Assembly: GCF_022815645.1 (NCBI RefSeq)
Contig: NZ_JALGRO010000007.1
Coordinates: forward strand, 150,591-214,590
Direction: 5' to 3'
Source: Curtobacterium sp. VKM Ac-2922
Lineage (GTDB): Bacteria; Actinomycetota; Actinomycetes; Actinomycetales; Microbacteriaceae
Length of the DNA: 64,000 bases
In this document: positions 63,141 to 64,000 of the stretch, piece by piece
Numbering within the stretch: the first letter of the stretch is position 1
Layout: each line of letters opens with the position of its first letter
The notes under the pieces: model-generated
Databases searched by the model: none
What the model was told of the DNA's origin: nothing
The model's input: the letters and a program-made list of their open reading frames with translations, nothing else
Translations under genes and position numbers: made by a program

Positions 63141-63146
63141 TACCCT
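63141..63146 (+). promoter_or_regulatory. -10 hexamer for leaderless GNAT gene
   Basis: TACCCT is followed by six bases and the ATG at 63153. Confidence 0.45.
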
Positions 63147-63152
63147 GACCGC

Positions 63153-63605
63153 ATGACGGATCTCCGCCTCGAAGCACTCTCCGCTGCCACCGCCACGGCG
63201 GCCAACTCCCTGACGCTCAAGCCGGGGCAGGAGCAGTTCGTGCAGCCGACCACGTACGGCGTCGCCGAGTCGGACGTGAAGCCCAGTGCCTCGTGGCCCC
63301 GGGTCGTCCTCGACGGGGACGAGGTCGTGGGGCTCATCATCGGCAGTTTCGACGCCGAGAACCCGCAAGAGGAACTGCAGGCCTGCATCTGGCGCGTCAA
63401 CGTCTCCGGCACGGCGCAGGGTCGCGGTGTCGGCCGGTTCGCCGTACACGGTCTGGCCGACGAGGCCCGCAAGCGCGGCTTCGAGCGCCTGACCGTCGTG
63501 TACGAACCCGGTGAGGGCTCACCCGAGGACTTCTTCGCGGCCGTCGGCTTCGAGGTCGTCCGCGAGACCCAGTACGGCGACCACTTCGCGGTGCTGACGC
63601 TGTAG
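63153..63605 (+). CDS. GNAT-family N-acetyltransferase
   Basis: This encodes 150 residues. It begins LRLEALSAATATAANSLTLK, then TTYGVAESDVKPSASWPRVV, and the acetyl-CoA loop RVNVSGTAQGRGVGRFAVHG (Q/RxxGxG, about 91-110). The opening resembles spermidine/spermine acetyltransferases of the BltD/PaiA type, so a polyamine substrate is possible. Its stop overlaps the next start by one base. Confidence 0.85.
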   Translation: MTDLRLEALSAATATAANSLTLKPGQEQFVQPTTYGVAESDVKPSASWPRVVLDGDEVVGLIIGSFDAENPQEELQACIWRVNVSGTAQGRGVGRFAVHGLADEARKRGFERLTVVYEPGEGSPEDFFAAVGFEVVRETQYGDHFAVLTL

Positions 63606-63958
63606 TGGACCAGGACTTCGGCGCCGCGGTGGCCGACGTCGTCCGCTCGATCCCGTCCGGGCGGGTGATGACGTACGGCGACGTCGCCGCGGTCCTGGGG
63701 TCGCGCGCGTCGCGTGCGGTCGGCAAGGTGATGGCACACGAGGGCTCCGACCTGCCGTGGTGGCGCGTGGTGCGGTCCGGTGGGATGCCGCCGGTCCGCC
63801 ACGAGGCACGCGCGCTGGAGCAGTACCGGGTCGAGGGCACGCCCCTGACCCAGGGCAGGACGACCTGGAGGCTCGACATGCGTCGAGCGCGCTGGTCGCC
63901 CGAGCTGGACGGCCCGCAGGGGCCGGTTGGTCACGAAGTGGTAACGGACGAGAACTGA
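63605..63958 (+). CDS. Alkyltransferase-like protein (ATL, MGMT family)
   Basis: This encodes 117 residues from a GTG at 63605. It has the MGMT DNA-binding fold: IPSGRVMTYGDVAAVLGSRA and a helix with RAVGKVMAHE. At the active site the PCHR of true methyltransferases is replaced by PWWRVV. ATL proteins bind alkylated guanines without repairing them and hand them to nucleotide excision repair. The short length and absence of an N-terminal domain agree. Confidence 0.88.
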   Translation: MDQDFGAAVADVVRSIPSGRVMTYGDVAAVLGSRASRAVGKVMAHEGSDLPWWRVVRSGGMPPVRHEARALEQYRVEGTPLTQGRTTWRLDMRRARWSPELDGPQGPVGHEVVTDEN

Positions 63959-64000
63959 CCAAACCACTCCGGCAGGGGCGCCGAATCACTGTCACCAGCC

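Overview
The window is chromosomal DNA of a high-GC Gram-positive actinobacterium. The mutT1-type NUDIX/phosphatase fusion next to ppk, the clpS-DUF2017 pair, the SigK/RskA pair and the frequent GTG starts fit Microbacteriaceae. Curtobacterium or a close relative is my best guess, but this is inference: no marker gene here settles it. Most of the window is orderly housekeeping and sugar metabolism. Two stretches look horizontally acquired or fast-evolving: about 2960-7500 and about 23060-26950. Both are visibly richer in A/T than the rest.

Layout. 1-2957: a partial secreted lipoprotein gene and a membrane protein gene carrying a one-base frameshift. 2960-12410 (minus strand): a contact-type polymorphic toxin locus. 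It has a WXG100-like gene, an RHS/YD-repeat protein of 1778 residues with a WXG-like N-terminus, and, downstream of its variable tip, a graveyard of small membrane proteins. The graveyard holds three related single-TM proteins (one with an in-frame stop), a fragment of a fourth, and a frameshifted orphan RHS tip. 12600-20043: ppk-mutT1, then the pstSCAB phosphate transport operon behind a PHO-box-like direct repeat. 20335-21785: rskA-sigK. 21786-22294: intergenic DNA with a multi-branched structured RNA candidate. 22987: tRNA-Lys(UUU), followed by an A/T-richer island whose one large gene is a NACHT-LRR (bacterial NLR) protein, probably antiphage. 27110-31509: galactose operon (mutarotase, DeoR repressor, galT, galK). 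31711-34118: glyA-folD behind a ZTP (pfl) riboswitch. 34151-38000: clpS, DUF2017, GNAT, and a MarR-MFS pair. 38044-41417: purU, a YrdB-like gene, nagA and an APH-like kinase. 41448-47522: GH92 mannosidase, C-S lyase-type aminotransferase, nagB, and a secreted repeat protein. 47612-52797: NUDIX, a four-gene ABC importer, DUF1905/YdeI. 52915-61838: histidine phosphatase, then a mannoside locus (GH38, two permeases, substrate-binding lipoprotein, ROK regulator). 61946-end: DedA-like protein, GNAT, and an alkyltransferase-like protein.

How the parts work together. Secreted GH92 plus cytoplasmic GH38, a sugar ABC importer, a ROK regulator, nagA and nagB suggest use of mannose- and GlcNAc-containing glycans such as fungal or plant N-glycans and mannan. 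glyA, folD and purU all handle one-carbon tetrahydrofolates, and the riboswitch ties glyA-folD to ZTP, the signal of one-carbon shortage. The RHS locus and the NACHT gene are conflict systems, against neighbouring bacteria and (probably) phages respectively.

The most striking regulatory pattern is a -10-like TAnnnT hexamer 6-7 bases before the start codon at a dozen or more genes, which indicates leaderless transcription. No CRISPR array, intact transposase, integrase or T7SS machinery gene is visible.
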